NCBI GenBank assembly: GCA_030549495.1
Contig: JAUIRK010001053.1
Coordinates: 1-64,000 of the forward strand
Length of the DNA: 64,000 bases
Direction: 5' to 3'
Source: Nectonema munidae
Lineage: Eukaryota; Nematomorpha; Nectonematoida; Nectonematidae
Part shown: positions 21,928-34,020 of the stretch, in pieces
Layout: each line of letters starts with the position of its first letter
Numbering within the stretch: position 1 is the stretch's first letter
Notes under the pieces: model-generated
What the model was told of the DNA's origin: nothing
What the model saw: only the letters and a program-made list of their open reading frames with translations
Database searches by the model: none
Position numbers and translations under genes: made by a program

Positions 21928-22874
21928 TAAATAGCAGTTTGTATCAAGAAAGTCAAAAAATGTATATGTACAATGGCGATAACACTAAACCTAATACTAA
22001 CACCAATGCTAATTCTACACTAATCCTAACAGAGACAACATGTTTCCAAAATTTTACACATTAAGGCCCATTTAAGAATGCAAAAATTTAGCTCTAAATG
22101 GGATTGTATATCTCTTTTCTTAGTTTAAAAACTCATGTTTTACCTTTAAATTATTTTTCATAGATCAAGTAGTTACTTGTATTTGACTCCGCAACTTCTA
22201 TTTCTTTTACTGGAGAAATTTCGAGAGATTGTGACCCCCAACTCATCTAGTAATCTACAGAAAGTTTGTACTGACACAGCAAAGAAATCTTGAATACATT
22301 TAAGTCGTCTGAAATTTCAACAAAAATTGAAGAAAAAATATGTCTATTATTCGATTTCTTTTTTAAAGATAGTCTTTACTCAATCTCTCAAAGTTTAAAT
22401 TTTAAAATGTTGGCATCTATTGTGCAATATTTCATTATATGAATAATAGGAAATTTTTTCGATGATAAACACTTAATCCTTAGTAGACTTGTTCAAAGTG
22501 ATAAACCATAACATTAATATCCAGACGAGTACTGGATTAGACCGTCTGTAGTTGAACCAGAAGAAATGAACTATACGGCCTAGATCGGGCTTAACCGAAC
22601 CACTACGACCGGTTTTAACCGATCGTAAAACGCAACTTGAAGAATGAACATGTCTACCCTCATGTAAAAATTTTTTTGAAAATGAAAAATGACCAACACA
22701 GGTAAAAACAACGATTAACTCATATCTCTTTATCTCCTCATGATATTTTTTTAATTCTTTCATTTTTGTTTTTGGAAATAAGAACTATTTTGGCGCTCCT
22801 AAGCTGGACTCTTGTTTACGGAAAATAATGATGGAACTAAATATTAAACTTCGTGAAAATATTAAGTAATATAA

Positions 22875-23007
22875 AAGGTAAAGGTAACTTAAAGTGCTTT
22901 AATCGACAAGGCACAATTGCGCCACTTGTGTAGAACTATGAGCTACTTGGTCAAGATGTTGTGGTATCGAATTCAAGTGTCTAACCAACCCTTATTCACG
23001 TGTCCAA
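22875..23007 (-). repeat. tRNA-derived SINE, copy 2
   Basis: Reverse-oriented relative of the SINE at 18190. Plus-strand landmarks are GGTAAAGGTAACTTAAAGTG, then CGACAAGGCACAATTGCGCC. The decayed B box reads GAATTCGATACC on the minus strand, and the head ends at CACGTGAATAAGG. More diverged than the copies at 18190 and 54112. Confidence 0.75.
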
Positions 23008-23009
23008 AA

Positions 23010-24975
23010 AAGTTATTAAAGAAGCAATTGGGGATTTTAATTTAAAAGAAAACTATTCTATATAAAAAATTGGCACAAAAAAATTTTTTGCGGCCTTATC
23101 GACTAAAAATATATTAGATAAAATAGTTGAAATAATTTTTGAAGCACTCCATTTGAAAGGACTAGACCGCCTCATAGATATGCCTTTTCAATAAGATATA
23201 CGCCTCGTTTATATGGCTCCTCAAAGAACTAAAAGGTGACTGACTATATAAGTGCCAGGAATTCTTGATCACGTTTTCCCAATTCTGGGTTATACAAACT
23301 CACTCCGGTCCTTTTCTCAATACTCATTTTTACAGGTTTTCTGTTTCGGTAAAATCTTTACTTCATGGGATAATTTTCATATTCTTTTTTTCTCAATAAC
23401 ATTTTTGTTCTCTATGAGAACGAGAGGTTGACAACTAGAGAAGAGTTTTCAACGATTATTATTTAATATAAGAAAATACAGAAGTTAAATTTTATAGCCA
23501 ATTTATATAACATTGTATTAAAAATTTTGCAAAAAATAATATAATATTTTTTGGCATCAAATTAGATTATCGCTTAGGAATGAAGAACAAAGGAGGCACT
23601 TTTGCTTGAAATCATCTATATAAGAAAACACAGAAGGTCCATGGTTATGATGAGGTCCATTTCTATTTTTCGCGCTTATCGATTCTATGTGAAAATATAG
23701 TGAAGTTGTCACATTTAGATCTCATCTATTCAACATTTTATCCACTCTCTTACACTTTTTTATTATAGAAGATATAATTTGAAGTATCGTATATGATACA
23801 TAAAACTAGTTGGTGTAATTATAAATCAAAATGTCTGAGAAACATTTGTTACAAGTTGATTTTCCTATACACAGATGTAATTCTGATAAACCCATATCAG
23901 AAATATAGATAACATTTGATTTAAACCAAATGTTGTCTGATAATTCGATAACATTTGGTTTAAATTTATACGCAATTTCAATCGTTTGTATCATTACAGA
24001 AAAAATAATAATTAGTTTAATGCTTAATTATTTATTAAAACTATTGAAAGACTGTCAAATTGGTTTTGGAATTGGAACATCATTTTTATTAAATTTGACA
24101 GCGCGTGAAGCGACTTCATTACAGATAACTAAAATAATAATAGATAAGATACATTAAAATTATTAACATATACACTTCAAAAGAATATTTATCTATTCCC
24201 AAGATAGAAGTGTGGGAAAAATCGTAGTAGCCAATATTTACTCCTTTAATCGACATGATAAATCACCATGCATGAATATTATGCTCCCTTATTTAAAGAG
24301 AAACGTTACATCAAATAGCTAAATTATATAAAAATTAACTGTCTCCAGTAGCCTACCCTATTGTGTATGGAAGTTGATCAGCTATTAGCACATCATTTTA
24401 AAGATCAAGATCGATTGTGATTTTGAAATAAAATTTAAAATATGTATCTTTCAATATATAGGACTTTTTTGATATTTATAACTTATACGTGTGATAAAAA
24501 TATAAAGGGTCTCATAGTTTTTTTATCTTTGCATTTTAGATTTGAAGAGAAATTTATTTTATCTTAGTAAACTGTAAATTTTAATATCGACGGGCCTGGA
24601 CATAGTATAATATATTATATATCATTTTTTATTATAAAAAATTAAAAAAAGCTTTCAACAATTTCTTTATTATGAAGCACACATCTTTTTTAGCAGCTTT
24701 TAACCAGTTGTGTCGAGATTAAAATTCATAACAAGTGATGTTAATTTCTATCCTGATGTTAGTTCGCTTGTTTGGATCCTTTTTAACATACGAAAAATTC
24801 GTTTACTCAGCCTTTTGCGTTGGAATAGATTTTCATAATATATAGATGTATTTATTATTTATTTTTTGAAATAAAAAAGTCTAACATTTTTTTCAAAATC
24901 GGAATTTTGACTAAAATTGTATCCCAAAATCGGCTTGAAGTGTCAAAATCGGAATACTCGCCATGTATGCCATAT
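23010..24975. other. No recognised gene
   Basis: No supported feature. A 16-bp palindrome-like GTATCGTATATGATAC near 23786-23801 resembles the palindrome inside the IF1-intron MITE, but without recognisable MITE ends. Confidence 0.5.
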
Positions 24976-25005
24976 TTACTTATGGTCTTGGGATAGGGTT
25001 TTGGA

Positions 25006-25206
25006 ATGAAATTAAAGCAAACTTGTAACACAGAGAAAGGAGGAGGAAGTGAGGAGATTGATGAGTGCGAAGGCAAAGATGAGCGCAACTGTGAGAAGCT
25101 GATATTGCTTATTGTAAAGGGTGAAGAGGGCGACAAAGAATATGAGGATATGCATGCAAAGATTGGAGATGAAACACCATTGAAATACTTGAAAGAAGAT
25201 ATCTAA
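25006..25206 (+). other. Short unrecognised reading frame
   Basis: A 66-residue frame that is rich in Glu, Lys and Gly and is locally less AT-rich than its surroundings, from MKLKQTCNTEKGG to a terminal KYLKEDI. Its composition looks coding but I recognise no family and see no convincing splice partner. It could be the last exon of an unidentified gene or a relic. Confidence 0.25.
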
Positions 25207-25209
25207 ATA

Positions 25210-25918
25210 TGGTTTGAGTTATGGCTGCTTAGTCATTTTGTTTTAAACTATATTATATATAAGTAGTGTTACGCTTCAAAAAATTTGTGTTCATAATAAG
25301 AATATAATGAGGATAGCGTTTCATTGTTACCATTTTTCAAAGTATGTCGGTATACACGTGAATTTTCACGAATTTTATACAAATAATTAAAAAAAGAAGG
25401 ATAATCAAATTTCTATGCATATTAGGAAGGGATACAGAGTCGATAAAACCATGACGACTCTGATGAATAATAATAATTTAATATTTAAGCAGCCCTGAAC
25501 AAACAGCGACAACAACGTGGCGGAGTAGTAGATTGGGTGACTCCTTTCTACCAATTAAAATGCTCCATGTTCAGGACGATGTCGTGACAAGGCCAATAAG
25601 GTCGCCTTCAAATAAGCCTAGTTACTGCTGTCTTTCAGTTAGTCAAATTAGACCAATGCTAAGTCCGTAGCTTACAATTACGTCGTGGAAGAGAACTGCA
25701 AACCTCACCACGTAATATCTCCAAGAATAACCATGGTAAACTAGAAAACAAACTCTAGCGCTACATCGTTGCCTACGTTCAAATGGATACGGCACTTTGA
25801 TGACGACACCAATAAATTTACACTAAAACAAGCACTGCAATTATCATTTATCGATAAATGTTTAATATAAATCCAAAGCCATAATATTCCACTTGTGTAT
25901 AATTTTTTCTGAAGGTTA
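25210..25918. other. No recognised gene; GC-richer block at 25490-25740
   Basis: Positions 25490-25740 are noticeably less AT-rich than the rest and hold a partial open reading with GGVVDWVTPFYQLKCSMF on the plus strand. It is interrupted and I cannot assign it. Confidence 0.35.
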
Positions 25919-25926
25919 GTATAGGG

Positions 25927-26268
25927 CAGTGATTCGCAAACTTTTTTCTCTTTGGACCCTTTTAGAATTAAAAATTTTTTTGTGGATCCCCTATTTTTAT
26001 TACTACCAATTTTATCTTTCAAGTCGTTATATTTATCAAAAATACAGGAATAAGTAAGCCCTTCTAATCAGTATTTTTTACCCAAATCAAACCTGATTCA
26101 AAAAGATATGAAGATGGGACAGCAGTCACATATAACTAAGATTTTTGCCATAGTATATCATTTTAGAGCTTATCCTGAACAAAATTAAATTTTTTAATAT
26201 GGACGCTTTGCAAAATTTTATCTCTAAATTTGCTTGCGGGTCCACATCGACTACGTTGAGACCCGCTG
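25927..26268. mobile_element. hAT-type MITE, 342 bp
   Basis: The left end begins CAGTGATTCGCAAACTTTTT and the right end read inward begins CAGCGGGTCTCAACGTAGTC. Flanking 8-mers gtataggg (25919-25926) and atataggg (26269-26276) differ at one base. The TTGGACCC sequence near the left and GGGTCCAC near the right extend the inverted repeat. The end type is that of non-autonomous relatives of ZBED5-like hATs. Confidence 0.85.
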
Positions 26269-26284
26269 ATATAGGGTATGATAA

Positions 26285-26365
26285 AAATTATGGGACGGAC
26301 CCAAAATTTTTTAACCTTCCCCCAACCTGTCGTGATCTTTACTCCTCCCGTTCTATTTTTTAATG
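26285..26365 (-). repeat. Dispersed repeat shared with 43065-43150
   Basis: Reverse complement of the segment at about 43070-43140: AAAAATAGAACGGGAGGAG then GATCACGACAGG and AAAATTTTGG. The fuller copy at 43014 appears to be a MITE; this copy adjoins the 25927 hAT MITE. Confidence 0.6.
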
Positions 26366-26589
26366 CAGAGCTTTTCGAATTAAAGTTGGAGTCGAAGTTG
26401 ATGTTTTTTCTTCAGAATGCAGATCTCTGGTATTCAAAGTCGGAGTAAGACTTCTGAAGGATGTTGCATTTTTGTAAGTAAATAGAATCGCAGTCTCATG
26501 TTTTGTTCTCCGACTCTGTAATCTTGTTGCCGAAACATAGAGATTACAAATTAACAGAGCTAGATAAAATTCTCCCTTGCCCAACCTCT

Positions 26590-28130
26590 AAGAAAGTTAA
26601 TTATGATATCAATTTTCATGCCCTCTGACAAAAAGGTAGCTACAAATCTATAAATCAGGAGAATAGAATTAGACAAACATGATTCGAAATTTTTAATGTA
26701 ATTAAGCTGTCAGGATCTATTCTTTGAGAACATTTTATAGTCTTAAAAATTTCAAATAATAAATATATTTTTGAAATGAAGTATTTCATGTTACATCAGC
26801 CATGTTTTGAGATGATTATTTCAAATCTCTCACATCTACAGCTGAAAAGTATTCATACTTTTGTCTCTTGGCTTATTGGAATACGAGTCAGAATGATTAA
26901 TGAATCTACATGATTATTCAAATTTACATTTTGAAATCAAGATAAAGAACGATTAAATCAGAAGACTCAAGATAAAATCAGCAGAGTTGGTATGATTAAA
27001 ATAAAATCAAAGTTTAAAATCCAATTAAAATATAATACCTTTAAAATTTTTGAGATCTTTTGGGTAATAAATTTTAATGAAGATTTCAAATGGAGTAGAA
27101 GTTGAAGTAATATTTTCCATTTCAGTTTTTTTCAAAAAGGAAAACAAAAACCATTTTATATTTAAAAAAAATTAAAATAAAAAAAAAATAATTTTTCAAT
27201 TATTTTAAATTATTATATATTTATTAAATTCATCAATTTTTGAATAAGGTTAATTTTTGAAAATATGAACTATTTTGATGTTGCTCTACTATCCTCTTTT
27301 TTTTAATCTGCTTATTTTACGTGGGTGATTAATAATAAATTCTTCTTTCAAATTAATGAGCAAAAGAAAAATTTTGTATTAATGAAATTTATTGCTTATC
27401 GCTTATATTAACCCTAGTGTCAAATTAATACGAAAAATGATGTTATAATTACGTATTTTCAAAAAATCCAAAAACTAAATTTTTTTTGTTATAGTATTTT
27501 ACACAGAATTATATATTTTGTTTTTTCACAGGCGTGTTTTCTAACTTTTTTAATTAATCATTCTTTGAAACAATCGGGAATTATTTTTTTAAATAAATTT
27601 TTTTTTTAAACTGTTTTTACTTATAGAAAAGTATGGATTTTGGAATTTAAATATTTTAGTTATTTGAAAACTTTTAAAGTAAATATTAAGTTTTTATAAT
27701 GGGTGATCCTATTATTTTCTCATGCCATACAAACAAATGGTGGTAAGAAGCGGGAATAATTAAGTGAGAATATTGCGTCTAAGAAATATTTTGATTTTGA
27801 ATGAATTTATTTTAATTTCCTTTTTTAGATTTTTTCATTGATTTAAAAACGCTATTATTATTTTTATTATATTGTAGCTATATCTTCGATTTATGACTTT
27901 CAAGATCCAGCAAAACAAAATTGATGGATAGAGGGTGAGACGGACCAACTACTAGATATGTAAAAATTAGAAACCGGTTTAAAAAAAAAGTCAAAAATTT
28001 ATAAAGTAAAAAGTTTTTTTAAAAAATATTTATTTTGGAAAATGTTAAACTTTTGAACATAAAAAATCAAAATATCTACAGGCAAAAAATTCTTTATAAA
28101 ATAAGTAATACTTCTTTTATTGAAAATATG
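26590..28130. other. No recognised gene
   Basis: Extremely AT-rich. No supportable gene, RNA or element end noticed. Confidence 0.6.
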
Positions 28131-28137
28131 TTATTAA

Positions 28138-28277
28138 CCCATTAAGTTTTTTTCCAGACGATTTTGGAGTTTTTTTTCCAGATAAATCCCAGACTATTTA
28201 TATTCAAAGTCATTGAAGAAAGCAGACGAAGGTGAAATTATTTATGTTCCCAAATGGGAACATTGGGACTTAATGGG
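28138..28277. mobile_element. TTAA-type MITE, copy 1, 140 bp
   Basis: TTAA at 28134-28137 and 28278-28281 flank inverted ends CCCATTAAG and ACTTAATGGG. The interior shares TTTATATTCAAAGTCATTGA, AGCAGACGA and TATGTTCCCAAATGGGA with the copy at 55985-56113. Both copies keep perfect TTAA duplications. Probably a piggyBac-related non-autonomous family. Confidence 0.9.
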
Positions 28278-28546
28278 TTAAAACGTAAACAGCATCTAAA
28301 TTTGATGCAGACTATCTTAATCGCAATTTAGGAAAAGACAATCCAGCATATCAAAAAACACGTTCGTACTCTATACTAGTTTCTTTAAAAGTAACAAGTA
28401 CTTTATATAGTAATCCATTCTTTTTGTTCTTGTTCCTCAAATATCAACTCATTATCTGTTTGAATTAAGGCGCATTTTCGTACGGATTACTCCATTTCGC
28501 TGACTACTCATATATTCTCGCACAGGTTTATTGTCATCATATAGAC

Positions 28547-30025
28547 CAGGGGCGAGAGATATTTTTTATAATGTTCAATTGTTAAATTTTATAAGTATCA
28601 CTGTACATAATTAATTAAATCATTTTTTTAAAGAAAATTTGTTTATTATAATAAAAATATAATATCGAAAAATGTTTCAGTTGCTAAAAATGTACTTAAT
28701 CTATTTATAACAGCTGTCAGAATTTTATTTGTGGACAAAAATATTAAAAAAAACGCAATGATTTTCCTTTCTCGTATACTTTAATATATGTTAGTTAAAA
28801 TAATTTTTTAATGATTTTTTGTTTTTAGACTTAAATAATTTTATAAAAAGTTATTAAATTACCATTTTTGTATACAATGATTCTTTACAATATGTAAAAA
28901 AACACAAGTGCTACCAAATCACCCTATAAGAGTTAGCTACTTACGTTGGCTTTTGCTGCTTATAAAAACTTGAAAATATCAAATAAACTCTAATTCTTTA
29001 TGCCTTCTATTATTTTGAAATTATTCTGAGAACAGACGGTTCCATTTTAAAATTGTGAAAATTGCTTTATTAGTTTATTTTGTCTCCTTTCTCTCTTATG
29101 TTAATTATGTAGCAAATTTTTCAATTTTGAGTAAAATGTAAGTTGCAGCGGGTGTATTTTCATTACAAGGCACTGATGCTTATGTCAAACTATGAACAAA
29201 TTCGTATCGATGAGGAATCGAATCCAGAGGCTTCCGTGCTGAGTCCATCATCTCAACCAACCTGCCATGCCACTCATAGAGTATGCTGTAGGGGATACGT
29301 CAAATTAGTTTTCAAAAAACTTAAGTTATGCTCTAAAATTTTTTTGTTTTTGTTGAAGCTATATAACTTTTTTTGATAGACTTTTTTCCTTAAAAGTTAT
29401 TATAAAATGCAAATCATTGCAAAATGTTAACAGTTATTTTACTTTTTGTAGCTTGTATCAATTTAGCTTTTAAACTATTTTTGAATGATGCTGAGTAAAA
29501 TAAAATAATGCGATCTTAATTTTTTGTTTGCACAATTATAACTTCGTTTTATACCCTTGCCCCTGAATCAATCACATTTTTTCATATAAACATCGCAGGG
29601 TGTCTAGTAGACTCTTTGCCTTTAGACTACATTCACTCATATAAAACTATCTAACCTTCAGTTATTTGTTTTCTCTATGAATCAGATATCCTTTCATCAA
29701 TTCCTGTAATTGGTAGACTACTTCATTTTTCAAATGAAAAGCCCATTCCACCCCCTAACAATTTTGGATTTTTTTAAACTAGTGTATATTCTGCAAACTT
29801 AATTAAAATATTTTCGCTGGAAGTATAGTATTTAAATTCACTAATTTTGTAAAAAAAAAATATAAAGTAGTCTTATAAATTTAGGACTTTAGGTATGCGC
29901 TGAATACACTCTATTTTAAAGGATTGCTTGAATATTTTGTCTCTCGTGGTATTTTCAGACCACTAATTTTGAAAATTGCAACAAAAAAATTTCGCCTCCA
30001 ATAATTTGGAGGATGTGCGCCCCTG
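28547..30025. mobile_element. Non-autonomous hAT element, 1479 bp
   Basis: A perfect 8-bp duplication ATATAGAC (28539-28546, 30026-30033) flanks ends CAGGGGCGAGAG and, inverted, CAGGGGCGCACATCC. The right subterminal region carries the CCAATAATTTGG stem shared with the termini at 193-230 and 55541. No hAT transposase is recognisable inside, only AT-rich DNA and a tRNA-like insert at about 29205-29285. It appears to be a long internally replaced relative of the family that encodes the transposase at 55.7 kb. Confidence 0.88.
29203..29282 (-). repeat. tRNA-like sequence, SINE head or tRNA pseudogene
   Basis: On the minus strand: GGCATGGCAGGTTGGTTGAG, then GATGATGGACTCAGCACGG, then a B-box-like GGATTCGATTCC. 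A-box-like TGGTTGAGATGATGG lies about 30 bp upstream. I see no full cloverleaf. It is different from the other SINE families in the window. Confidence 0.5.
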
Positions 30026-30033
30026 ATATAGAC

Positions 30034-31166
30034 CACCGTTTTCCACACATTAAAACAAGAGTAAATTTAAAAAAAACTAAAGGTCACCAAAATTTTAAAT
30101 GTGTAAATGAAGATTATCACCAACAAAATGTAAGATTTAATTTGCTAATTATTATTAGCTAAATTTTCAAAATTCTCTTTGTAATTACTCAGTGCTATTT
30201 GTAAGCAGCTATTTAAATGTAGGACTGTTTAGGTATTTTTTTCTATGCTTATGCAAGTTATCTGCTGGAATATTTTTTTATTTTGCAGCAAATTTTACAT
30301 TCTCATTCCTCTTTATTTTTTTAACAAAGTGATTCCAAATTATGAATTTACTATGAGTCGACTTATTTGGAAACAGAAAAAATTGAAAATAAAACTGAAT
30401 AAAAAACTTAAGTAAAACTGACAAAATATTAAATATATTTTGAAAGGAAAACAAATCTATTTTTTCTAAAAAAAGATTTGACTAAATTCAAAACTTGTTT
30501 TTAACTCGGTTTCGTTTTTAATAAAATCCATTTCATTTTCTTTTTTTTTTGGATATCTTCGGTTTTCGTGGAACCGGTTTTACATCTCTATACTACCCAA
30601 TTTCATTTCAAGAGCCCTAAATTTCATAAACTATATTTTGTTTCTCATTCCTTTAATTGTGTTTATGAAAAGGAAATATTTATTTTTCACCCCCCTCCTG
30701 TTGGTTTTAATCAAGGGCCTTGAAGAAATTTTGTCTGTTGTTGTATGAAACTTAATTTTATTTCAAATATATTATCTTGGAGGTCCTAAATCTGCACATG
30801 CTTTCAAAATGGAATATGGTAAATGATTAATATTATCATTTTTATTTCCATGTTTATTACATATATTTTTTCCATTTTTTCGCGTGACTCTGATAACATA
30901 AAAAATTTTGTATTCTAGTCTTCAATTCACTCAAGAATTTTTACCTCAAAATATCTCAGATAAGCTCTTCATTTTCCCGCCAAATCACTGTTTGACTTCC
31001 ATTTGAGGTCTTATGGCTTTAATTTCGTTAAGGTAATCATTTCGTAAACCCTCTTTGAGCAGAACTTTGTGCATCTACTTGTGAGAATAAGTGTATTCAT
31101 ACCTAGTTTTGTCAAAGTTTTATATTAACTTTTGTTACAACTTTATTGATTTTTGAAAAAAGACTA
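30034..31166. other. No recognised gene
   Basis: AT-rich intergenic DNA without recognised features. Confidence 0.6.
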
Positions 31167-31168
31167 TA

Positions 31169-32610
31169 CCTTTTCATTTTCAAAATGGGAAATAGCAAAT
31201 TCAAAAAGGGATTTTTTTTCATTTTTTGAATAAATTTTTTCATGTTTTTCTTTCATTCGTTTAAACTTTTGCTAAAGCCTTCATTTGAATGAAAAAAAGT
31301 AAACAAATTTGAACAAAAAGTTTTTATTGAAATTTTTTGAGAAAATATTCACGAGAGGTTAATTCAAATTAGCAATTGTAAAATTTTAATAAAACTTTTT
31401 TGATAATTCTTCGTTCCATTTTATTCTTCGACAATATGCCAAATCAAAAGTTGAATCATTAGATAAAAAAAAATCAAATTTTAACAGTTTACGAAGCAGA
31501 CGGTGATTGGAGGGCATTGGCAAAAAGTCTCGGAGTTAAAAAAACCACTCTTTATAGATGGATCGAAGAGGGAAACAAGCCAGATGGAAGAGCTCGAAAT
31601 ACGAAAATTAATGAACAACACAAAAAATTTTCATAGAATGCATCGAATCCAATCCGAGAATATCTCTATCACAGATCAAAAGTGTACACTTTGAAAGAAG
31701 TTCGCTTTGAACCAGAAAGGGCTAATTCACTCATAAATAAAGAAAACAGTTTGTTGTCGAGCTTCTGGAACAACAATCTGAGGGAAAACCCATTTTGTTT
31801 ATGGATGAAACAAATTTTAATATACACATTTCAAGAAATCAAGGTCGATCAAAACGAGGCCTCAGATGCTGCGTGGCCGCTGCAGCTTCAAAGGAAGCAA
31901 ACATTCATTTGATAGGTGCAATTATCTCTTTTGGGTTAGTTTATCATGAAATTAGAAGAGGATATCCTTCAAAAAAAACGAAGCTGGAAATTTCGTTCAA
32001 ACCACCCTGAGGAAAGCCCTAAAGCTGCACCAAGTTCATGTTGTGTTGGTTATGGACAATGCTCCTTGCCACTCGGGTATTGAAAATATTTTAAACGAAG
32101 AAGAATTTACTCTTCATAAAATTCTGCGTTTCGGGCCATATACCCCACTGTTGAATCCGATCGAATCAATTTGGAGTAAAGTGAAAGCCAGCATCAAAAA
32201 GGAGTGTTCTGAAATATCAAGTGAGGTTTTATATAATTCTGATCGAGACGGCTTGGGAATAATCGAATTTAGAACAAAAAACTGGTAGCTTTGGCAGTCG
32301 ATGAGATAAATCCTTCTTTTTGCTCAAATTCTATTGCCAAAATTAAGCCTTTGTTTCCTGATGTTTTAAATTGTGCTGATGTTCAATTTTGATTTTTTTT
32401 TTGTCTTGATATCAAATAAACTTGTTCGAAAACTTCTATTTTTATGAAATATGTTTAATTAAAAATATAATCAGAAACTCAATAAAAGTTCTAATAAAAA
32501 ATTATCCAAATAAATAAAAAAAAAGTCCTATTTTGAATTAGTCAATTCCTATTTTGATTTTGCTATTTCCCACTTTGAATTTGCTATTTCCCATTGTGAT
32601 CATGAAAAGG
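31169..32610 (+). mobile_element. Tc1/mariner-superfamily transposon, full length, dead
   Basis: TA dinucleotides (31167-31168, 32611-32612) flank inverted ends that both begin CCTTTTCAT and share ATGGGAAATAGCAAATTCAA. The right terminal region carries the GGGAAATAGCAAA motif twice, the left only once. The transposase gene fills the interior. The element is 1442 bp, the usual size for this superfamily. Confidence 0.9.
31436..32392 (+). pseudogene. Tc1/mariner (IS630-like, DDE_3) transposase, frameshifted
   Basis: Transposase that would cut and rejoin the element ends. The N-terminal region has a helix-turn-helix, DWRALAKSLGVKKTTLYRWI, read from about 31500. The catalytic domain shows FMDETNFNIH (first Asp), VLVMDNAPCH (second Asp, 32052-32080) and LLNPIESIW (Glu), with 35 residues between the second Asp and the Glu by my count. 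Segments lie in different frames, with changes near 31620-31680, around 31790 and near 32000, and stops, so the gene is inactive. The ATG at 31436 and the TGA at 32390-32392 match the expected ends of a protein of roughly 315 residues. Confidence 0.88.
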
Positions 32611-32699
32611 TACAGACTTCTCTCTATCTGTCAAGAAATCTTACAATCCTTTTTTTTAAAACTTTTAACATTCTTTCATCACACTTCTTTTCTGTCCCT

Positions 32700-33330
32700 T
32701 ATGAAAGGAAGATGTTTGGATCAGCACGACTGGCATTTTTGTATTGCTTGTTGGATAATCCTGAATGGAACGTAGTGCTCAAAGACAGCTAGCTGCTCAC
32801 TGCCTTCACCAACTGACTTAGCCATTGTTTATTGGTTTCTAACCCGTATGCGTTATCAAATGTCATGCGACTAAGTTCCTCCTTTTTATTAAATAGTATA
32901 ATCAGCAATTATATCATTTCTAAAATTTTGTTTGATGCATCAACGAATCAAAATGATGGAACTCTGTTGAAGCACTCTTTAAAAGCAAAACTTTTGATGC
33001 AAAGATTGGCATGTTGTGTCCTTGCTATACTATTTGTTACATTTTCTATTTCAATAAAAAAAGTGATATTAGTCTCTTTTATGAGTAAAGAGCTCACAAA
33101 TCATTATTTTCAACTTCATCATTCTTATATCTTTTGTTTGATTCTTTGGACTTTATAATTTCTTCATTTGAAAAGGGAGATGCTTTGATAGCTTTCATTA
33201 TGCAAAAATCTTACCCTTTTTTCAGAACTATATTGCTTTTTATATGGATATTTGCTATGTTTGGAGTGCATTTTTTGTTACAGAAAATTTTTTTGCTTCT
33301 TAAAATATTTTATTATCAACCAACCTAACT
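32700..33330 (+). other. Unrecognised hydrophobic reading frames upstream of RPC9
   Basis: Three overlapping frames (about 32700-32785, 32832-33158 and 33134-33328) encode hydrophobic, membrane-like stretches such as LACCVLAILFVTFSISIKK and FRTILLFIWIFAMFGVHFLL. They begin with MFGSARLAFLYCLLDNPEWN in a coding-like composition. I recognise no family. They could be an old membrane-protein gene or spliced exons, but T-rich DNA gives such frames by chance. Confidence 0.25.
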
Positions 33331-33565
33331 TGCTTGAGATTAAATCTTATATTATTTTAAAAATTTCGCATTCTTCTTTTAGCCAACAATAAATAACCTA
33401 TGAAACACATAAAAGCAAAAGATAGTACTTGTCTTCTCATCTTTTTGAAAAGAATATTATTAGAGATGTCATAAGTTTAAATTATTTTCAAGATTTGACG
33501 TGGTTTTGATTCAATTATTACAAAAATTTTATTATAAAGGATTACTTTATTTTCAGTTCTGTTTC

Positions 33566-33994
33566 ATGAAAGTCTTAAAAGGAAATGAGGGCTTGTTATC
33601 TAATTTTGAAGTGTACTCCTTGCTTTCTGATCTTCAAGGCGAGGGTAACAAGACTAAAGGATGCATAGATAAAGAACTTCAAAATCATCGCACCATCACT
33701 TACGAGACTCTTGAATACCTCAAAGACACTCCATGTGCCAAGCAAAGACCCGAGAATATAAGCGCCTTTTACGACAGCATTCGGCCTTTTAAGCTATCAA
33801 AAGCTGAAATTTTATCCCTCATAAATCTCGCTCCTGTAAATCCAGTTGACATTCAATTAGTATGCATTTCGTAGAATCTTAATCTTTTAGGCTTCAAATT
33901 TCTTCTTTAGATTATTGAAGAAAGTGAGGAGAGACTTAGTGAGGAAGATGTTGAAGAATTGATTAATTTAATCAAACTTCATTTTTTGGCCTGA
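33566..33994 (+). CDS. CRCP: RNA polymerase III subunit RPC9 / CRCP, two exons
   Basis: RPC9 pairs with RPC8 to form the stalk of RNA polymerase III in the nucleus; in vertebrates the same protein is called calcitonin gene-related peptide receptor component. Exon 1 is 33566-33859 and exon 2 is 33911-33994. The intron is 51 nt with GTATGC and TTCTTTAG borders. The protein is 125 residues against about 148 in human; the C-terminal tail is short. The alignment is strong: LLSNFEVYSLLSDL near the N-terminus, TITYETLEYLKDTPC, KLSKAEILSLINLAPVNPVD, then across the junction IIEESEERLSEEDVEELINL. ATG 33566 is chosen because MKVLKGNEGLLSNFEV lines up with the start of the family. An acceptor-like TTTTCAG at 33550-33556 suggests a 5' UTR intron. 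Nothing in the reading is broken. Confidence 0.93.
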
Positions 33995-34014
33995 TGTCAC
34001 TTAAAATTATTTTC

Positions 34015-34020
34015 AATAAA
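34015..34020 (+). terminator. Polyadenylation signal of RPC9
   Basis: AATAAA lies 20 nt after the RPC9 stop codon. The position is typical of compact genes. Confidence 0.7.

Noticed and set aside
22473-22763. Minus-strand frame with a basic, Arg/Ser-rich middle
   Set aside because: The basic part comes from repeated ACCGG/CCGGTT-type low-complexity sequence; no family match.
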